DNA of 64,000 nucleotides from the NCBI RefSeq assembly GCF_006459125.1, contig NZ_CP041070.1:62001-126000 (forward strand), given 5' to 3'. Source of the stretch: Halarcobacter anaerophilus. Lineage in GTDB: Bacteria; Campylobacterota; Campylobacteria; Campylobacterales; Arcobacteraceae. The translations under genes were made by a program, and so were the position numbers. This document shows, one piece after another, positions 15,598-25,937 of the stretch (positions are counted from its first letter, which is position 1; each line of letters opens with the position of its first letter). A model generated the notes under the pieces. The model did not search any database, was not told where the DNA came from, and worked only from the letters and a program-made list of their open reading frames with translations.

Positions 15598-16380
15598 TTA
15601 TTTTCCGACTATAATATCGCTTGCTTTTATTACAGCGCTGACTTTTGAACCCTCTTTTAGTTCAAGGTTTTTAATTGAGCTTGATGTTATAACAGAAGCA
15701 ATTTTGTCACTTCCTCCGATATCAATAACAATTTCTGAATTAACTTCACCTACATGAATCTGTTCTATAGTTCCTTGGAACTTATTTCTAGCACTGATAT
15801 TTAGTGTAAAGTCTGTGGTTAATAACACGGTACTTGATTTGAATATAGCTGTAGCTTCATCTCCTAGCTTTAAATCTAAATTATGTGCAGCGACTTTTGT
15901 AATTGTTGAAACAAGGGTATAACCACTTTTTAGTTTTATATAAACTTCAGCATTTACTTTCCCTTCATTTATATATTCAACAACGCCGCTAATTTGATTT
16001 CTAGCACTTATTTGCATAGCTAATCTCCCAATTGTTTTTAAAGTCCCAGTGTCAATATCTGTCATATTCTTTAAATTGTTAAGAAATTTTTTTTGCTCTT
16101 TTTTTAGAACAACATATGTTTTTAGAAGGTTTTCTCCATATTCAGTAAGAGAGGTTCCTCCTCCTCCTTTCCCTCCTGTTTCAGTTTGAACGACAGGGGT
16201 AGAAGATAAGTTGTTCATAGCATTTATAGCTTCCCAAGCTTTTTTATAGCTCATTGGAACCTCTTTTGCAGCTTTGTTTATTGAACCACATTTTTGTACC
16301 GCAAAAAGAAGATCAATTCTTTTTTCCAGTAAAAACGGTTGTTCAAAAAGTTCTAGTGTCAAGTTTGACGATATCTCCAC
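15598..16380 (-). CDS. modE: Molybdate-responsive regulator ModE
   Basis: A 260-residue regulator with an N-terminal winged helix-turn-helix (residues about 20-110; KAAKEVPMSYKKAWEAI and the ETGGKGGGGTSLTEYG wing) and two C-terminal mop domains (LAMQISARNQISG and LNISARNKFQG). The start is GTG 16380, with AAGGA seven to eight bases upstream. It is the first gene of the mod operon, and a matching ModE box lies directly upstream, so the operon should be repressed by ModE with bound molybdate, with ModE controlling itself. Confidence 0.95.
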   Translation of the reverse strand: MEISSNLTLELFEQPFLLEKRIDLLFAVQKCGSINKAAKEVPMSYKKAWEAINAMNNLSSTPVVQTETGGKGGGGTSLTEYGENLLKTYVVLKKEQKKFLNNLKNMTDIDTGTLKTIGRLAMQISARNQISGVVEYINEGKVNAEVYIKLKSGYTLVSTITKVAAHNLDLKLGDEATAIFKSSTVLLTTDFTLNISARNKFQGTIEQIHVGEVNSEIVIDIGGSDKIASVITSSSIKNLELKEGSKVSAVIKASDIIVGK

Positions 16381-16398
16381 TTTTTAATCCTTCTTTAA

Positions 16399-16420
16399 GT
16401 TATATATTAAGGAATATAAC
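16399..16420 (-). promoter_or_regulatory. ModE operator
   Basis: On the minus strand the two halves are GTTATATT and TATATAAC, separated by CCTTAA. This is the same 8-6-8 arrangement as the E. coli modA operator. It lies 19-40 bp upstream of the modE start and should overlap the promoter. Confidence 0.8.
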
Positions 16421-16464
16421 GGTATATTTGTAAAGACTTTTTTTTAAAATTTATATTTTAACAT

Positions 16465-16482
16465 TATATACCTTAGTATATA
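16465..16482. promoter_or_regulatory. Second ModE-box-like inverted repeat
   Basis: TATATAC and GTATATA are separated by CTTA. The site lies about 45 bp upstream of the main ModE operator and just past the nifK terminator. The spacing differs from the first site, so ModE binding here is less certain. Confidence 0.4.
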
Positions 16483-16494
16483 GCGAACTATTAA

Positions 16495-16524
16495 AAAAAA
16501 CTAGAGGTTTTCCTCTAGTTTTTA
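16495..16524 (-). terminator. nifHDK operon terminator
   Basis: A perfect 12-bp stem (AAAAACTAGAGG with CCTCTAGTTTTT) with a 4-nt loop lies 4 nt beyond the nifK stop and is followed by a T run on the minus strand. Confidence 0.88.
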
Positions 16525-16527
16525 AGA

Positions 16528-18075
16528 TTATCTTACAGAATCGAAGAAGTAATCTGTTTGTGCAATATCTTTAGTCTCTTCATCTAATTGGTCTAAAACA
16601 CTATTAGTAATCCAAGTTAATAAATTGATTCCACCTTCATAACCACTCATAGAGTATCTATGTAAATGGTGTCTATCAAAAATTGGGAAACCAATTCTAA
16701 TTAGAGGTATTTTAGTATCTCTGTAAAGCTCTTTACCGTAAACATTACCGATCATAAAATCTACAGGTTCAGTAAATAATAGTGATCTTAATGCCCATAA
16801 ATCTTTACCTGGCCAGATGTTACATTCATCAGCGCTGTTAGATTTAGCTAAAATAGCTTTCATATCATCTTCCCAACCTTTTCTCGGTGCATTATGACAC
16901 ACAATATGAGTTGGAATAGAACCCATTTCAACTAAGAAAGATACAAGACCTAATAAGAAATCAGGATCTCCCCAGATTGCAAATTTTTTACCATGCATAT
17001 AAGGATAAGAATCTTGCATTGCATCAACTAATCTAGCTCTTTGAACTTTTAACTCTTCAGGAACTTCTTTACCTGTTAATTCTGATAATTTCATAACAAA
17101 TTCATCTGTACCTGTTAAACCGATTGGATTACAAGTTGCATAATCTTGTTTCCATTTGTTTTTAATAGTTTTTGCAGTTGAAACTGTTGAATATTTTTGT
17201 AATGAGATAGTAGTTTTTGCATTAATTGCTGTTTTTGCATCTGCAATTTTAGTACCACCTGCATATAGTTTATATTTACCTGCTCCTGTATCCCATTGCT
17301 CTTCATGGTCACCGATCATAATGATTTTGTCACCGAAAAGTTTAGCAATATTTTTGATCTCTCTTAGAGAACCTAAATAAGGCTCAAATCCAGGGATAAT
17401 ATTAATTCTCTCTTCATCTACTACTTTTTCAGCTTTAGTCGGATTTAATTGTTCCAAAGTTGATTTCATCATATTATCATAACCTGTAATATGAGAACCT
17501 ACAAATGATGGAGTGTGAGCATGAGGGATAAGAACATTATCTAATTCACCTTCAGCTTCTTCTTTTGCACTTATAATAAATGCATTTAAATCATCACCGA
17601 TAACTTCCGCCATACAAGTAGTTGATACTGCAATCATATCAGGTTTATATAAAGCGTTACAGTTTCTTAAACCATCTTTCATATTTGACAATCCACCGAA
17701 AACAGCCGCAGATTCAGACATTGAGTCAGATACACAAGGAGTCGGCTCTTTAAAGTGTCTAGTAAAATATGTTCTAAAATATGCAACACATCCATGGCTT
17801 CCATGAACATACGGCATAGTGTTTTCAAAACCTAATCCAACCATAACGGCACCTAAAGGCTGACAAGCTTTTGCAGGGTTTACCGTAATAGCTTCTCTAG
17901 CTAGATTTTTTTCTCTATATTCCCAAGATTTTGTCCATTCAGCAATCTCTGCAACTTTTTCAGGAGCTACTGCACCGGCAGCACCTTCAAATTGTTTCTT
18001 ATTTTTTAAAACCTCTTGATATTCAGGTTTTAAAAATAGTTTTTGTCCATTTACTATTTTTTCTACGTCTTGCAT
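16528..18075 (-). CDS. nifK: Nitrogenase molybdenum-iron protein beta chain NifK
   Basis: Beta subunit of dinitrogenase. P-cluster cysteines are seen in ACQPLGA (about residue 71), HGSHGCVAYF and TTCMAEVIGDD. The C-terminal region contains IWGDPDFLLGLVSFL and IGFPIFDRHHLHR, both characteristic of NifK. Length 515 fits the family. It starts 10 nt after the nifD stop, with AAGGAG before the ATG, and is the last gene of the nifH-orf119-nifD-nifK operon. Confidence 0.98.
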   Translation of the reverse strand: MQDVEKIVNGQKLFLKPEYQEVLKNKKQFEGAAGAVAPEKVAEIAEWTKSWEYREKNLAREAITVNPAKACQPLGAVMVGLGFENTMPYVHGSHGCVAYFRTYFTRHFKEPTPCVSDSMSESAAVFGGLSNMKDGLRNCNALYKPDMIAVSTTCMAEVIGDDLNAFIISAKEEAEGELDNVLIPHAHTPSFVGSHITGYDNMMKSTLEQLNPTKAEKVVDEERINIIPGFEPYLGSLREIKNIAKLFGDKIIMIGDHEEQWDTGAGKYKLYAGGTKIADAKTAINAKTTISLQKYSTVSTAKTIKNKWKQDYATCNPIGLTGTDEFVMKLSELTGKEVPEELKVQRARLVDAMQDSYPYMHGKKFAIWGDPDFLLGLVSFLVEMGSIPTHIVCHNAPRKGWEDDMKAILAKSNSADECNIWPGKDLWALRSLLFTEPVDFMIGNVYGKELYRDTKIPLIRIGFPIFDRHHLHRYSMSGYEGGINLLTWITNSVLDQLDEETKDIAQTDYFFDSVR

Positions 18076-18085
18076 CCTAATCTCC

Positions 18086-19543
18086 TTACGCTTCTTTATC
18101 CCATGGAGCTTTAGAATGTCCCCATACAGGTGAATTTATAGCTAAATCCATATCTCTTGCAAAAATTGCAAAAGCATCATAACCATGATATGGACCACTG
18201 TAATCCCAAGAGTGCATTTGTCTAAACGGTAATCCCATTTTTTGGAATACATACTTCTCTTTTACCCCAGCGGCAACTAAATCAGGTCTTAATTTTTTAA
18301 CAAATTCTTCTAATTCATACTCATTTACATCATCATAAATAAGAGTAGATCTTTCAATATCATCTTTAGTTCTTTTGTAATCATCACCGTGAGCGAACTC
18401 ATAACCTGTTCCTATTACTTCCATTCCTAAATCTTCATATGCTCCGATAACGTGTCTAGGTCTTAACCCACCAACATAAAGCATAACTTTTTTACCCTCT
18501 AATTTTGGTCTGTACTTAGCAATAACCTCATCAGTCATTTTTGTATATTTAGCAATAACAGCTTCGGCTTTTTCTTGAATTGATTCATCAAAAAATGAAG
18601 CAATTTTTCTAATAGATGCTGTTGTTTTAGAAGGTCCAAAGAAATTATATTCCATCCAAGGTATACCAAATTCTTGTTCCATATGTCTTGAAATATAGTT
18701 CATAGATCTATAACAGTGAAGTAAGTTCAATTTAGCTTTTGGTCCGTTTGCAATCTCTTTATAAGTAGCATCCCCTGACCATTGTGAAATTACTCTTAAC
18801 CCCATCTCTTCAAGAAGAATTCTTGTTGCCCAAGCATCTCCCCCGATGTTATAATCTCCTATAATCGATATATCATAATCAGTTGATTCAAAATCTTTTC
18901 TATGTGATGCATCAGGCATAACGTAATCTCTGATCATATCATTTGCAATGTGGTGACCAAGTGATTGTGAAACCCCTCTAAATCCTTCACATGAAACTGC
19001 AACTGTTTGATGACCTGTCTCTTTTTTATGCACTTTTGCAACTGCTTGAATATCATCCCCGATAAGACCGATTGGACATTCAGATTGAATAGATACTCCA
19101 TTGTTTAAAGGGAATAACTCATCTATCTCTTCAAGAGCTTTTTTAAGTTTTTTATCTCCACCGAATACAATATCTTTTTCATTAAAGTCAGTAGTAAAGT
19201 TCATAGTAACAAATGTATCTATACCTGTTGTTCCAATGTAGTAGTTTCTTCTACCTGCTCTACTGTATTGACCGCATCCTATAGGACCATGAGAGATATG
19301 AATCATATCTTTGATTGGACCCCAAACAACCCCTTTAGAACCTGCATAAGCACAACCTCTTTGCGACATTACACCGGGAACTGTTTGTTTATTTGAACGT
19401 GTTTTATCACATGCACCTTTTTCACCTTCGGGTGAATCAACACCTAAGTGCTTTGCTCTGTTTTTAGCAGCTTTTGCAGGATAAGCAGATAATACTTCCT
19501 CAATAGCTTCTTTTTGTAGACTCTCTAATGTTTCTGGTCCCAT
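18086..19543 (-). CDS. nifD: Nitrogenase molybdenum-iron protein alpha chain NifD
   Basis: Alpha subunit of dinitrogenase, 485 residues. P-cluster cysteines are in [19 protein letters not shown] and [11 protein letters not shown]. The FeMo-cofactor cysteine is in [11 protein letters not shown] and the cofactor histidine in [13 protein letters not shown]. The Mo-type sequence and the absence of an anfG/vnfG gene between D and K show a molybdenum nitrogenase. A stable hairpin sits just before its ribosome site. Confidence 0.98.
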   Translation of the reverse strand: MGPETLESLQKEAIEEVLSAYPAKAAKNRAKHLGVDSPEGEKGACDKTRSNKQTVPGVMSQRGCAYAGSKGVVWGPIKDMIHISHGPIGCGQYSRAGRRNYYIGTTGIDTFVTMNFTTDFNEKDIVFGGDKKLKKALEEIDELFPLNNGVSIQSECPIGLIGDDIQAVAKVHKKETGHQTVAVSCEGFRGVSQSLGHHIANDMIRDYVMPDASHRKDFESTDYDISIIGDYNIGGDAWATRILLEEMGLRVISQWSGDATYKEIANGPKAKLNLLHCYRSMNYISRHMEQEFGIPWMEYNFFGPSKTTASIRKIASFFDESIQEKAEAVIAKYTKMTDEVIAKYRPKLEGKKVMLYVGGLRPRHVIGAYEDLGMEVIGTGYEFAHGDDYKRTKDDIERSTLIYDDVNEYELEEFVKKLRPDLVAAGVKEKYVFQKMGLPFRQMHSWDYSGPYHGYDAFAIFARDMDLAINSPVWGHSKAPWDKEA

Positions 19544-19557
19544 ATTTTCTCCTTCTT

Positions 19558-19576
19558 CGTAAGCAAAAAGCTTACG
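19558..19576 (-). other. Hairpin between orf119 and nifD
   Basis: A perfect 7-bp stem (CGTAAGC/GCTTACG) with a 5-nt loop overlaps the orf119 stop codon and ends before the nifD ribosome site. There is no trailing T run, so it probably acts in RNA processing or stability rather than termination. Confidence 0.55.
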
Positions 19577-19931
19577 CTACTTTAACTCTATATAGATTCA
19601 TATCATCTAGTTTTTTACATAGATCTTTAGTTGAATCCCCATCTGCTGATTTAGAGATTTCAGAAATTTGGTATTTGTTTGTGTAGTAAAGCATTTTGAA
19701 ACCATCTTTTTCTTTTACTTCAGTACTATTAAAGTAATCAACTAATGCTTTGTGTGCAAAAGAACCTTCTTCTACTGTAATCTCTTCTAATTTTTTACCT
19801 TCTCTTGTTTCAGAAGTTAATGTAACAGTTTTACCTGCTGCATCTAATCCATCTTCAACTTTTTCGATAACTTTATCAAAACTTACATCGTTCCCCATAT
19901 CTGCCGGGAAGTGGTATCCACATATAAACAT
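19572..19931 (-). CDS. Unknown 119-aa protein between nifH and nifD
   Basis: I do not recognise this family. The protein starts [18 protein letters not shown] and has a predicted alpha/beta mix with many charged residues, two cysteines (Cys4 and one in KDLCKKL), no signal peptide and no membrane segment. AAGGAG lies before the ATG. Its place, between nifH and nifD in a single transcript with hairpins on both sides, implies production at nitrogenase levels. It is not a NifI/PII protein (no T-loop or PII signature), not AnfG/VnfG, and does not look like CowN. A nitrogenase-interacting or protective role is possible but unproven. Confidence 0.85.
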   Translation of the reverse strand: MFICGYHFPADMGNDVSFDKVIEKVEDGLDAAGKTVTLTSETREGKKLEEITVEEGSFAHKALVDYFNSTEVKEKDGFKMLYYTNKYQISEISKSADGDSTKDLCKKLDDMNLYRVKVA

Positions 19932-19983
19932 CTTCTTCTCCTTAATTTCTATTTATTTTAAATCTTTTTTATTCTTCTATGAT

Positions 19984-20920
<937 letters not shown>

Positions 20921-20943
20921 TCATATTTACGAAAATGAATATT

Positions 20944-20957
20944 GCACTTAGTGTTCC
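20944..20957 (-). promoter_or_regulatory. Sigma-54 promoter of nifH
   Basis: The minus strand reads GGAACACTAAGTGC, a GG-N10-GC element. The predicted start is near 20932, about 30 nt before the nifH ATG. The whole 310-nt gap 20903-21212 holds this promoter, an inverted repeat at 21073 and the unresolved cls promoter. Confidence 0.9.
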
Positions 20958-21072
20958 ACAGAACTATTTTTTTTGAAAAAAATTTCTAAATTTATATATA
21001 AAGCCTTATTCTCGGTACTTTTAGTCTATAAAAAAAGTTCATACAAGAAAAACAGGAGTTTTTTTATCTTAT

Positions 21073-21097
21073 TTACACTTCTGCAAATTGAGTGTAA
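21073..21097. promoter_or_regulatory. Inverted repeat upstream of nifH, possible activator site
   Basis: TTACACT and AGTGTAA form a perfect 7-bp inverted repeat around 11 nt. It lies about 116-140 bp upstream of the nifH -24 element, the usual distance for a NifA enhancer site. No canonical TGT-N10-ACA site was found by eye in this gap. It could instead belong to cls. Confidence 0.45.
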
Positions 21098-21212
21098 TTT
21101 TTGTAAAAAAGAGGTGAAATTTGATATTTTTTATAGATTTTTTTTATAAACTTAAATTTATAAAATAGTAAATACAGTAGAATCTATATTAATAACTTCA
21201 AAAAGGATAATT

Positions 21213-22577
21213 TTGGATTTAGAGTTCCCTCATGTTATTTTTTATTACTCATTAATTATAATAAGAGAGTTTACTATTATACTTGTTCTTATACATATGA
21301 TATATAAAAGAAGGGAACCAAGTACAATGATAGCTTGGATTTTATTTATAATCTTAGTTCCTTATTTAGCCGTAATTTTATATTTTATCTTCGGTACTAG
21401 AAAAAGAAGAAATAAATATAAAAGTGAAGATATTCATTTAACTAAGAGCTTAAGTAGTGCAGAAAAAGAGTATTATAGAGTTTATAAAAATGAAACAAAA
21501 GGTGAAGTAGAGGTTTTTGTTGATTATGTTAAAGCTTATGATGAATTTGTAAAATCTCTAAAAGAGGCAAAAAAATCTATTTATATCTGCACTTATGTTT
21601 TTAAATATGATGAGGTTACCCAAGAGATTATAGAGCTTTTAGAACAAAAAGCAAAACAGAAAGTTTCCATAAAGATTCTAATAGACTCTTTGGGTTCTTT
21701 ATATACCTATTTGTTTCAAAGCAGATTAGAAGGATTAAGAGAAGCCGGAGTCGAGATTAAATTTTTTATGCCGATTTTTCAAATTCCTTTTAGAAACTAT
21801 ATAAATTTAAGGAATCATAGAAAAATCTATATTTTCGATAACCAAAAAGTTTTAAGCGGGGGGATGAATCTTTCAAATGAATATTTTGGCAAAGAGTATA
21901 CAGACAACAGATGGGAAGATATACTCTTTTCATGTAAAGGTTCTTGTGTCGAAGATTTTTTTACGGTATTTGCCTCAGATTGGTATTATGCTTCAAAACA
22001 GAGACTTCAATTTGAATCTAAAACTTTGCAGACAAAAGAAAATACCAAGATAAGAGTAATACCAAGCGGTCCTGATGTAAAAAGTGATTTTTTGTATGAA
22101 ACAATATTAAATGAGGTATATCTGGCAAAAAAGAGGATTTGGATTGTTACTCCCTATTTTGTACCAAACGAGTCTTTGAGTAAAGCTTTGATTATAGCAA
22201 AACATAAAGGGTTGGATATTAAACTAATAACACCTAAAAATTCTAATCATATAATTGCTGATATTGCAAGAAGCTCTTTTATGCGTGAACTTGCGGATAA
22301 TAAAATAGATATAAAACTTTATAACGGTTCTATGCTTCATGCAAAAGCAATACTTTTTGATGATAAATGGGCAATGTTGGGAAGTGTAAATTTAGATAAC
22401 AGAAGTTTGTTCTTAAATTACGAAGTTGCAACTTTCGTATATTCACCTAAAATAATTGCGGATATTGAAAGTTGGATGAATATGCTTTTAGAAAACTCTA
22501 CAAGCAATATGAAAAGAGCTTCCCATCTAAGAGTTCTTTTCGAAAATATCATGAGAATCGTTTCTCCTCAAATATAA
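21213..22577 (+). CDS. cls: Cardiolipin synthase
   Basis: Membrane phospholipase-D-family enzyme joining two phosphatidylglycerol molecules. Two N-terminal membrane segments cover about residues 8-50. Two HKD motifs are intact: NHRKIYIFDNQKVLSGGMN near residue 202 and HAKAILFDDKWAMLGSVNLD near residue 377. The start is taken as TTG 21213 behind AAGGA. It is not a nif gene and is part of an insert within the island, divergent from nifH. Confidence 0.93.
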   Translation: MDLEFPHVIFYYSLIIIREFTIILVLIHMIYKRREPSTMIAWILFIILVPYLAVILYFIFGTRKRRNKYKSEDIHLTKSLSSAEKEYYRVYKNETKGEVEVFVDYVKAYDEFVKSLKEAKKSIYICTYVFKYDEVTQEIIELLEQKAKQKVSIKILIDSLGSLYTYLFQSRLEGLREAGVEIKFFMPIFQIPFRNYINLRNHRKIYIFDNQKVLSGGMNLSNEYFGKEYTDNRWEDILFSCKGSCVEDFFTVFASDWYYASKQRLQFESKTLQTKENTKIRVIPSGPDVKSDFLYETILNEVYLAKKRIWIVTPYFVPNESLSKALIIAKHKGLDIKLITPKNSNHIIADIARSSFMRELADNKIDIKLYNGSMLHAKAILFDDKWAMLGSVNLDNRSLFLNYEVATFVYSPKIIADIESWMNMLLENSTSNMKRASHLRVLFENIMRIVSPQI

Positions 22578-23308
22578 TGTTAAAGCCTATTAAAACCGTA
22601 AGTTCTTTAAAACATCAAAATATAAAGAGTAAAAATACTCTAAATATTTTATGTTGGAATGTTGCCAAACTTACAAAAAAAGAGCTTTTTAAAAAATTTT
22701 TTGAAAAATTGATAAAAGATGAAAAACTAGATTTTCTTATTTTACAGGAGGTAAAAAGCGATATTTCAAAAAGCAGTGCAATTTTAGAAGATTTCTCTTT
22801 TGTTATATCTCCAAATATGCAGACCAAAAAACATATTTACGGAGTTATGAATGCTTTTAACATCTCTTGCGAAAGTAATCAAAATTTTCTTACAAGTAAA
22901 AAAGAGTTAAAAGTTGCTACTCACAAAAGTATTTTGATTACAAAACATACTTTAAATGATAAAGATGTGTTAGTCGTAAATATCCATGCTCTTAATTTTG
23001 TATCTTTTCGAGATTTTAAATATGAACTAGAGAGTTTAAAAGAAGAGTTAAAAAGTTATAAGGACTCTTTGATTGTTGCAGGAGATTTTAATACCTGGAA
23101 TAGAAAAAGAGTTCTTCTTTTAAAAAATTTTTGTGAAGAGCTTTTTTTACAAGAGGTTACATATAAAGAGATTGAAAATATAAAAAAAGTTTTCAAAAAC
23201 AGTATAGATTATATATTTTTTAGAGGTTTAACTTTACAATATTCAAAAGTCATAGATACAAATACCATATCAGATCATAATCCTATTATTGCTTCATTTA
23301 CGATATAA
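22577..23308 (+). CDS. Endonuclease/exonuclease/phosphatase-family protein
   Basis: A 243-residue metal-dependent hydrolase of the EEP fold. It shows ILCWNVAK (usually WNV), FLILQEVKS with the catalytic Glu, VVNIHAL, VAGDFNTWNRKR and a terminal ISDHNPIIASF, which supply the Asp/Asn/His catalytic set. The start is ATG 22577, which overlaps the cls stop by 1 nt. An upstream in-frame ATG at 22472 lies inside cls and is not needed. Coupled translation with cls suggests a role with phospholipid or sphingomyelinase-like chemistry, but the substrate is unknown. Confidence 0.85.
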   Translation: MLKPIKTVSSLKHQNIKSKNTLNILCWNVAKLTKKELFKKFFEKLIKDEKLDFLILQEVKSDISKSSAILEDFSFVISPNMQTKKHIYGVMNAFNISCESNQNFLTSKKELKVATHKSILITKHTLNDKDVLVVNIHALNFVSFRDFKYELESLKEELKSYKDSLIVAGDFNTWNRKRVLLLKNFCEELFLQEVTYKEIENIKKVFKNSIDYIFFRGLTLQYSKVIDTNTISDHNPIIASFTI

Positions 23309-23358
23309 TGTTATATTTTATAAATTTAAAGTGCGTCTAAAACTATAAAAGGTGCGAT

Positions 23359-25911
23359 ATGTCTATTATAAAAGAGAAAGGACTGACTTCAAAAGAGGCC
23401 GAGTCATTACTAAAAAAATATGGTTTAAATGAGATAAAAGAGAAAGAAGAGAGCTATCTTCATAGACTTTTAAAAAGATTTTGGGGACCTATTCCCTGGA
23501 TGATTGAAATTGCGATAATCCTCTCTGCAATAGCAAAAAGATGGGAAGATTTTGCGGTTATTTTACTTCTTCTTCTAGTAAATGCGATTGTTGATTTTTA
23601 TCAAGAATCAAAAGCTCTTAGTGCAATTGCCGTATTAAAAAATAAATTAGCAAGAATGGCTTTGGTTCTTAGAGACGCAGAATGGAAGGAAATTGAAGCA
23701 AAATATCTTGTGCCCGGTGATATTATCGAACTAAAGATAGGTAATATCGTTCCTTCAGATGTAAAACTTCTTGACGGAGGAGAGTATCTTCTTGTAGATC
23801 AATCCTCTTTAACAGGAGAATCTCTTCCCGTACATAAAAAACAAAATGATGAGTTATATGCGAATTCGATAATAAAACAAGGAGAGATGTTAGCCGAAGT
23901 AAAGGCTACGGGAGCAGATACATATTTCGGTAAAACAGTTAAACTTATAGCAAAAGCGACAAAAGAGCAAAGCAGCCATTTCCAAAAAATGGTATTAAAA
24001 GTAGGAAACTTCCTAATTGCTTTAACCGTAGTTTTAATAGCGATTATAATTCTTCACGGAATAAATACAAATCAACCTACAATGGAACTTCTAATCTTCT
24101 CTTTAGTTCTTACCATTTCTGCCATTCCTGTTGCAATGCCTGCTGTTTTAACCGTTACAATGGCAATCGGAGCTAGAAAACTGGCAACAAAAGAGGCTAT
24201 AGTAAACAGACTTGCAGCAATAGAAGAGATAGCGGGTATGGATATTTTGTGTTCTGATAAAACGGGAACTTTAACAAAAAATCAAATGTCTCTGGCTTCT
24301 GCTTATTTATCGGATAATATGACAGAAGAGAATCTAATGCTTTATGCAGCTTTGGCAAGTAAAGAAGAGAATAATGATCCTATAGAAAAACCGATTTTTC
24401 AATATATAAAAGAGAAAAATTTGGAAAAAGAGCTTAAAGGTTACTCTTTAGAAGAGTTTTTGCCTTTTGATCCTGTACATAAAAGAACAGAAGGAATATA
24501 TAAAAATTTTGTTTTTACAAAAGGGGCTCCTCAGGTAATAATAGAACAAAGTGATGAAAAAGATTTTGATAAACAAAAAGCTTACGCTGAGGTAGAGAGT
24601 TCTGCTTCAAAAGGTTTTAGAACTTTAGGTGTTGCATATAGAAAAAAAGATGAAGATATTTACCATTTTGCAGGTTTGATTCCTCTTTTTGATCCTCCAA
24701 GAGATGATTCCAAAGATGCTATAGAAGAGGCAAAACAAAAAGGAATCAATGTAAAAATGCTCACGGGAGATAATACTGCCGTTGCAAAATATATTGCTTC
24801 TATTATAGGTATAGGCGATAAAATTGATGATATTTACGTATTAAAAGGGGAGCCTGTAGAGGAGTATAAATATCTTTCGGAAGTTATAACAAAGGCTATC
24901 ACTCAAGCTATATATCCAAATAAAAGTGAAGAAGAGATTGAAAAAACCGTCGGCGATATTATGAAAAAGATTCAAAAAGAGCTTTATAATATGCCTATAC
25001 CAAAAGGGACTATAAAAAAACATGAATCTGAAATTATAGAGATAATTGAAAAAGATAACGGTTTTGCCCAAGTTTTCCCTGAGGATAAATATTTTATCGT
25101 AGATGAACTGCAAAAAGCAAACCATATTGTAGGAATGACGGGGGATGGAGTAAATGATGCACCTGCACTTAAAAAAGCAGATTGCGGTATTGCCGTAAGC
25201 GGAGCTACTGATGCTGCAAGAAGTGCTGCTGATATTATTTTAATGGCACCTGGATTAAAAGTTATAGTCGATGCAGTTAAACTTTCAAGACAGATTTTTG
25301 AGAGAATGAAAAGTTATACCATCTACAGAATTGCCGAATCAATTAGGATTTTGTTTTTTATGACACTTGCAATTATTATTTATGATTTTTATCCTTTGAC
25401 AGCTTTAATGATTATCTTTTTGGCTTTGTTAAATGATATTCCAATTATGACAATAGCTTATGATAATACGAAAATTATAGAAAAACCTATAAGATGGGAT
25501 ATAAAAGAGGTTTTTATTTTATCTTCTTGGCTGGGACTTGCAGGAGTAGTATCTTCCTTTTTACTCTTTTGGATATTAATATCGAAGTTAAACCTTCCTC
25601 TGGATATGGTTCAAAGTCTATTTTTTACAAAATTGATAGTTGCAGGGCATGGAACGCTTTTTAATACAAGAATTGATGATTGGTTCTTTAAAAACCCTTT
25701 ACCTTCGGCAAAACTTTTCTGGGCAACATTGGCAAGTGCGGTAATAGGAACAATAATCCCTATCTACGGTTTTGGAGTGATGACCCCTATTGGCTGGCAA
25801 TGGGCAGGGCTTATCTGGCTTTATGCCGCAATTTGGTTTATTTTTAATGATGCAGTTAAAATGGCGGTACTAAAATACTATAGAGTAAGATATCACGAAC
25901 AGATTATATAA
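23359..25911 (+). CDS. P-type H+-exporting ATPase (P3A, plasma-membrane type)
   Basis: An 850-residue ion-pumping ATPase. Actuator motif LTGESLPV, phosphorylation site CSDKTGTLTKN, nucleotide-binding KGAPQ, and hinge MLTGDN and GMTGDGVNDAPALKKAD are all intact. Ten or so membrane helices include PVAMPAVLT. The layout matches the plant/fungal-type proton pump PMA1 as found in some bacteria and archaea, with no N-terminal metal-binding domain. It is 50 nt downstream of the EEP gene. Proton specificity is inferred from the subfamily. Confidence 0.92.
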   Translation: MSIIKEKGLTSKEAESLLKKYGLNEIKEKEESYLHRLLKRFWGPIPWMIEIAIILSAIAKRWEDFAVILLLLLVNAIVDFYQESKALSAIAVLKNKLARMALVLRDAEWKEIEAKYLVPGDIIELKIGNIVPSDVKLLDGGEYLLVDQSSLTGESLPVHKKQNDELYANSIIKQGEMLAEVKATGADTYFGKTVKLIAKATKEQSSHFQKMVLKVGNFLIALTVVLIAIIILHGINTNQPTMELLIFSLVLTISAIPVAMPAVLTVTMAIGARKLATKEAIVNRLAAIEEIAGMDILCSDKTGTLTKNQMSLASAYLSDNMTEENLMLYAALASKEENNDPIEKPIFQYIKEKNLEKELKGYSLEEFLPFDPVHKRTEGIYKNFVFTKGAPQVIIEQSDEKDFDKQKAYAEVESSASKGFRTLGVAYRKKDEDIYHFAGLIPLFDPPRDDSKDAIEEAKQKGINVKMLTGDNTAVAKYIASIIGIGDKIDDIYVLKGEPVEEYKYLSEVITKAITQAIYPNKSEEEIEKTVGDIMKKIQKELYNMPIPKGTIKKHESEIIEIIEKDNGFAQVFPEDKYFIVDELQKANHIVGMTGDGVNDAPALKKADCGIAVSGATDAARSAADIILMAPGLKVIVDAVKLSRQIFERMKSYTIYRIAESIRILFFMTLAIIIYDFYPLTALMIIFLALLNDIPIMTIAYDNTKIIEKPIRWDIKEVFILSSWLGLAGVVSSFLLFWILISKLNLPLDMVQSLFFTKLIVAGHGTLFNTRIDDWFFKNPLPSAKLFWATLASAVIGTIIPIYGFGVMTPIGWQWAGLIWLYAAIWFIFNDAVKMAVLKYYRVRYHEQII

Positions 25912-25937
25912 AGATAAAAGGAGGTCTATTTTCTAAT

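Noticed and set aside
19572-19931. orf119 as a NifI/PII protein or an AnfG/VnfG delta subunit
   Set aside because: No PII T-loop or signature; delta subunits lie between D and K and have a different sequence.
22472-23308. EEP-family gene beginning at 22472
   Set aside because: The first 35 codons overlap cls and lack similarity to the fold; ATG 22577 overlaps the cls stop and starts the conserved part.
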